From: an uncultured Eubacteriales bacterium
GTDB lineage: Bacteria > Bacillota > Clostridia > Christensenellales > CAG-314
Reading direction: 5' to 3'
Length of the DNA stretch: 54,395 nucleotides
Assembly (NCBI GenBank): GCA_948938605.1
Contig: CARAIG010000046.1
Coordinates: forward strand, 1-54,395
Shown: one piece after another, positions 51,832 to 54,395 of the stretch
Position numbering within the stretch: the stretch's first letter is position 1
How the letters are laid out: each line of letters starts with the position of its first letter
Position numbers and translations under genes: made by a program
The notes under the pieces: model-generated
The model's input: only the letters and a program-made list of their open reading frames with translations
Told to the model about the DNA's origin: nothing
Databases searched by the model: none

Positions 51832-52698
51832 ATGAAGTTAAATACCGAATGGAAAGACTACGAAATAATAGCAACAGGCGACGGCGAAAAGTTGGAACGT
51901 TGGAAAAACGTTACTTTGTTGCGCCCCGATCCGCAAGTCATATGGCACGCGGATACGCCCCTTGTGCGCATCAAAAAGCCCGACGCAAGGTATATCCGTT
52001 CGTCTACGGGCGGCGGCAGTTGGCAGTTCGACCGCAAACTGCCCGACAGTTGGAACGTGTCTTGGCGCAACCTTACTTTCGTTGTCCGTCCTATGAACTT
52101 TAAGCATACCGGCTTGTTCCCCGAACAGGCGGCAAATTGGGCAATGATGATAGATTTAATCAAGTCGTCAAACCGTCCCATATCGGTATTAAACCTGTTT
52201 GCCTATACGGGCGGCGCAACCGTTGCGTGTCTGTCGGCGGGGGCAAGCGTGTGCCACGTGGACGCCGCAAAAAATATGGTGGAAACCGCCAAGGAAAACG
52301 TTGCCTTGTCGGGTTTGTCCGATAAACCCGTCCGCTACATAGTTGACGACTGCCGTAAGTTCGTCACGCGCGAAATTAAGCGGGGGCGTAAATACGACGC
52401 AATAATACTCGATCCGCCCAGTTTCGGGCGCGGTGCAAACGGCGAAGAATGGAAAATCGAACGCGACATTTACGACTTTTTAAAATTGTGTTCGGGCGTT
52501 TTGTCCGACAATCCGCTGTTTGTTTTGCTTAATTCGTATACGACGGGGCTTCAACCTGCGGTGTTAAACAATCTTCTTACGCTGACAATGTCGCAAACGG
52601 GCGAAGTGTCCGCTTACGAAGTGTGCCTGCCTACCGACGAAAGCGGAATAGTTTTACCTTGCGGTTGCAGCGGTTTGTGGAAAGCAAAATCGAATTAA
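51832..52698 (+). CDS. Class I SAM-dependent methyltransferase
   Basis: A 288-residue methyltransferase of the RlmI-like group. VLNLFAYTGGATVACLSAGA is motif I, CHVDAAKNMVETAKENVALSGL binds the SAM ribose, and DAIILDPPSFGRG is the D-P-P-[SY] motif, typical for cytosine C5 or guanine N2 RNA methylation. GEEWKIERDIYDFL follows. There is no PUA domain at the N-terminus, so it is shorter than RlmI and the target (probably rRNA) is inferred. The ATG is close to the AT-rich promoter region; no clear ribosome site. Confidence 0.85.
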   Translation: MKLNTEWKDYEIIATGDGEKLERWKNVTLLRPDPQVIWHADTPLVRIKKPDARYIRSSTGGGSWQFDRKLPDSWNVSWRNLTFVVRPMNFKHTGLFPEQAANWAMMIDLIKSSNRPISVLNLFAYTGGATVACLSAGASVCHVDAAKNMVETAKENVALSGLSDKPVRYIVDDCRKFVTREIKRGRKYDAIILDPPSFGRGANGEEWKIERDIYDFLKLCSGVLSDNPLFVLLNSYTTGLQPAVLNNLLTLTMSQTGEVSAYEVCLPTDESGIVLPCGCSGLWKAKSN

Positions 52699-52714
52699 CA
52701 TTGCATATATTTTT

Positions 52715-52826
52715 CTAAGTCATCCTGAAATTTTTCTATGTCATCCTGAGCGAACGCAGTGAGTCGAAGGATCTAGGTAAAGCCGCGCAGTCAAATTAAA
52801 CTCAACCGCAATTACGCATTAAATAA
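52715..52826. repeat. Dispersed repeat cluster A copy
   Basis: Two GTCATCCTGA starts (about 52718 and 52741), then GAGTCGAAGGATCT, and AAATTAAACTCAACCGCAAT with TACGCATTA. Confidence 0.7.
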
Positions 52827-52869
52827 CGCACTACAAAACAATTAACATTTATACACAAGGAAACACAAT

Positions 52870-53661
52870 ATGCCACGTAATTTTACAATGGACGACGTAA
52901 CCTTACTGCACGAAGACAACAGCGTACTTGTTGTCGTAAAGCCGCAAAATATTCCTTCGCAAGCGGACAAAAGCGGTGACGTCGATATGTTAACGCTCCT
53001 AAAAAACTACATTAAGGAAAAATACAACAAACCCGGCAATGTCTATTTGGGACTTGTTCACCGTCTCGACCGTCCCACCGGCGGCGTTATGGTGTTTGCC
53101 AAAACAAGTAAAGCTGCGGAACGTTTAAGTAAACAAATAGTCGACGGCGATATGACCAAGCAGTATTTAACAACGGTTGTAGGACGTCCTACGGATAACA
53201 GCGGCACTTTGGTTAACTATCTTAAAAAGAACGCTTTAACTAACAACGTCTATGTTGCAACTTTCGGCGACCACAACGCCAAGCGCGCCGAACTTACCTA
53301 CCAAACGCTGCAAAGTGACGAGCAAACGTCGTTAATCAAGGTGCAGTTAGGCACAGGACGCAGTCACCAAATACGCGTCCAGTTCAGCGCAATCGGCTGT
53401 CCCGTTTACGGCGATGTCCGTTACGGCGGCGACAGCATCAGTAAAAAGGGTACAAATCTTGCATTGTGGGCTTACCGTTTGGAGTTTAACCACCCCGTAA
53501 GCCGCGAACGTATGGTATTTGTTGCGTATCCGCCCCAAATCGATCCTTGGACGCGGTTTGATATTGCTAAACACGTCGAGGTGTTTGCCGATTCATCCTA
53601 TGACGACGAAGACGGCATTCCGCTTGTTACCAAAGTTAATACAAGCGACGATTTAGACTGA
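52870..53661 (+). CDS. RluA-family pseudouridine synthase
   Basis: A 263-residue pseudouridine synthase without an S4 domain. VHRLDRPTGGVMVFAKTSKA holds the catalytic Asp in H-R-L-D; TGRSHQIRVQFSAIGCPVYGD is the second family block. It converts specific uridines in rRNA or tRNA; the site cannot be told. A poor ribosome site (AAGGAAA) precedes the ATG. A terminator follows at 53679. Confidence 0.92.
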   Translation: MPRNFTMDDVTLLHEDNSVLVVVKPQNIPSQADKSGDVDMLTLLKNYIKEKYNKPGNVYLGLVHRLDRPTGGVMVFAKTSKAAERLSKQIVDGDMTKQYLTTVVGRPTDNSGTLVNYLKKNALTNNVYVATFGDHNAKRAELTYQTLQSDEQTSLIKVQLGTGRSHQIRVQFSAIGCPVYGDVRYGGDSISKKGTNLALWAYRLEFNHPVSRERMVFVAYPPQIDPWTRFDIAKHVEVFADSSYDDEDGIPLVTKVNTSDDLD

Positions 53662-53678
53662 GTTTAATATCGCATTTT

Positions 53679-53704
53679 ACGGCGCTTATTATGCGCCGTT
53701 TTTT
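53679..53704 (+). terminator. Terminator after pseudouridine synthase gene
   Basis: ACGGCGC/GCGCCGT with a 7-nt loop and six T. Confidence 0.9.
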
Positions 53705-53726
53705 ATTGTCGGAAGTATTTTATTAC

Positions 53727-54239
53727 TTAAATAAATTTCGTTACAGCCAAAACAAACAAAACAACCGCGCTTAAAACGTTAGTATGTTGCATTGCAATTT
53801 TGCCTGCAAGTTTTTGTCCCAGCAAAACGGTAAAGTAGTGCGTTACCGCAAACACAACGGGAGCAACAATTCCGTATCCGTCGACGGCAAGCGACAAGTT
53901 TGCCACCGACGCGTCCAGTCCTACCGCAATACCCATCGTTACGCATTCGTACAACGTCAGTTGCTGCATATTTACGGCGGTATCTTCCTGTTTAAGCAAA
54001 TTAGTTACCGCAAGCAAAACAAGTATTACCGCACTGAAAACATTTACGTAATCGTTAAGTATTCCTTGTAGCGCATATCCCACAAAAGTAGTAATTACGC
54101 ACATAACAAACGTAACCAACGCTACGGTTGCGGGCAAAACGGCATTTTGACGTTTGTTCAGCGATATTGAAAAACCGGCGACGAAACTGTCTAACGACAC
54201 AATCACCGACGTAAGCATAAGCGTTAAAATTTTCTGCAA
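53727..54239 (-). CDS. MntP/YtaF-like membrane protein
   Basis: A 170-residue protein with six predicted membrane helices in two halves. The halves carry SLDSFVAGFSISL (about 16-28) and VGLDASVANLSLAVDGYG (about 105-122), the paired S/G-x-D motifs of the MntP/YtaF superfamily (manganese efflux or sporulation membrane protein). Which branch is unclear; YtaF-like fits SLDSF slightly better. I choose the TTG at 54239, 6 nt after GGAGGA; ATG 54218 is seven codons later. Upstream codons in the same frame have no ribosome site. Confidence 0.75.
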   Translation of the reverse strand: MQKILTLMLTSVIVSLDSFVAGFSISLNKRQNAVLPATVALVTFVMCVITTFVGYALQGILNDYVNVFSAVILVLLAVTNLLKQEDTAVNMQQLTLYECVTMGIAVGLDASVANLSLAVDGYGIVAPVVFAVTHYFTVLLGQKLAGKIAMQHTNVLSAVVLFVLAVTKFI

Positions 54240-54395
54240 GTTTTTCCTCCGTAAGTCGATCGGTTTACACCGTCCTTTGCATATCGGGCTAAGGCGCGTT
54301 TTGCGTTGTCCTTGTAGCAAATCGGGTATTTTATTGTATGTATTTACTCAAAATTCTGCCAAATCGTTGACAATTAATGTAAATAAAGGTAAAAT

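Overview
The window is a low-to-mid GC chromosome segment of an endospore-forming Clostridia-type Bacillota. The evidence is a large SRP RNA with an Alu domain, a T-box leader in front of ileS, an L7Ae-family gene between rpoC and rpsL as in Bacillus, SpoIIQ-, SpoIIGA- and SigE-like sporulation genes, DUF896, and strong AGGAGG ribosome sites. No species can be named from the sequence alone; an uncultured gut-type clostridial lineage is a guess.

Layout. 1-1490 is the tail of an rRNA operon (23S 3' end, 5S, and duplicated 5S-tail/terminator debris). 1.5-3.4 kb holds a small membrane protein, a TraX-family membrane protein and a GNAT acetyltransferase. 3.5-17 kb is the transcription/translation block rpoB-rpoC-L7Ae-rpsL-rpsG-fusA-tuf. 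17.3-20.8 kb is an interlude of accessory genes (lipoprotein, GNAT, hypotheticals, cytidine deaminase). 20.9-24.4 kb is rpmG-secE-nusG-rplK-rplA-[L10 leader]-rplJ-rplL, here downstream of and separate from rpoBC. 24.5-27.4 kb has rplI, a small regulator with a divergent target, a Cys-rich DUF1540-like protein and prs.

27.5-34.0 kb is the most unusual region. It holds a soluble FtsH-like AAA+/M41 metalloprotease, a WYL transcription factor, a strongly folded intergenic RNA with its own promoter and terminator, two overlapping DUF262 genes (the second ending in a DUF1524 His-Me nuclease domain, as in GmrSD-type restriction enzymes), and a small protein with an internal repeat. Five transcription starts in this stretch share a promoter-overlapping sequence (TACAAY followed by AAGTnnG or a close variant). 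Three of them also have TTRTCC exactly 9 nt upstream. I read this as one co-regulated cassette, probably defensive, that I cannot match to a named system.

34.2-38.1 kb is a sporulation cluster (YwmB-like, SpoIIQ-like, SpoIIGA, SigE) interrupted by about 1 kb of dispersed repeats. 38.3-42.6 kb carries a membrane-anchored XRE protein, a large lipoprotein, the SRP RNA and a DUF896 gene. 42.8-49 kb has asnS, a zinc-ribbon/pyrophosphatase-like protein, and ileS behind its T-box. 49.2-54.4 kb has an XRE regulator with a divergent zinc-ribbon membrane protein, a methyltransferase, a pseudouridine synthase and an MntP/YtaF-like membrane protein.

Other points of note: two promoters whose 19-nt spacers contain a 9-nt G:C homopolymer (candidate phase-variable switches); a native Arg at S12 position 88, which mimics a streptomycin-resistance substitution; an unusually long RpoB with an internal insertion and an acidic tail; and a dispersed repeat that has landed inside the ileS T-box leader.
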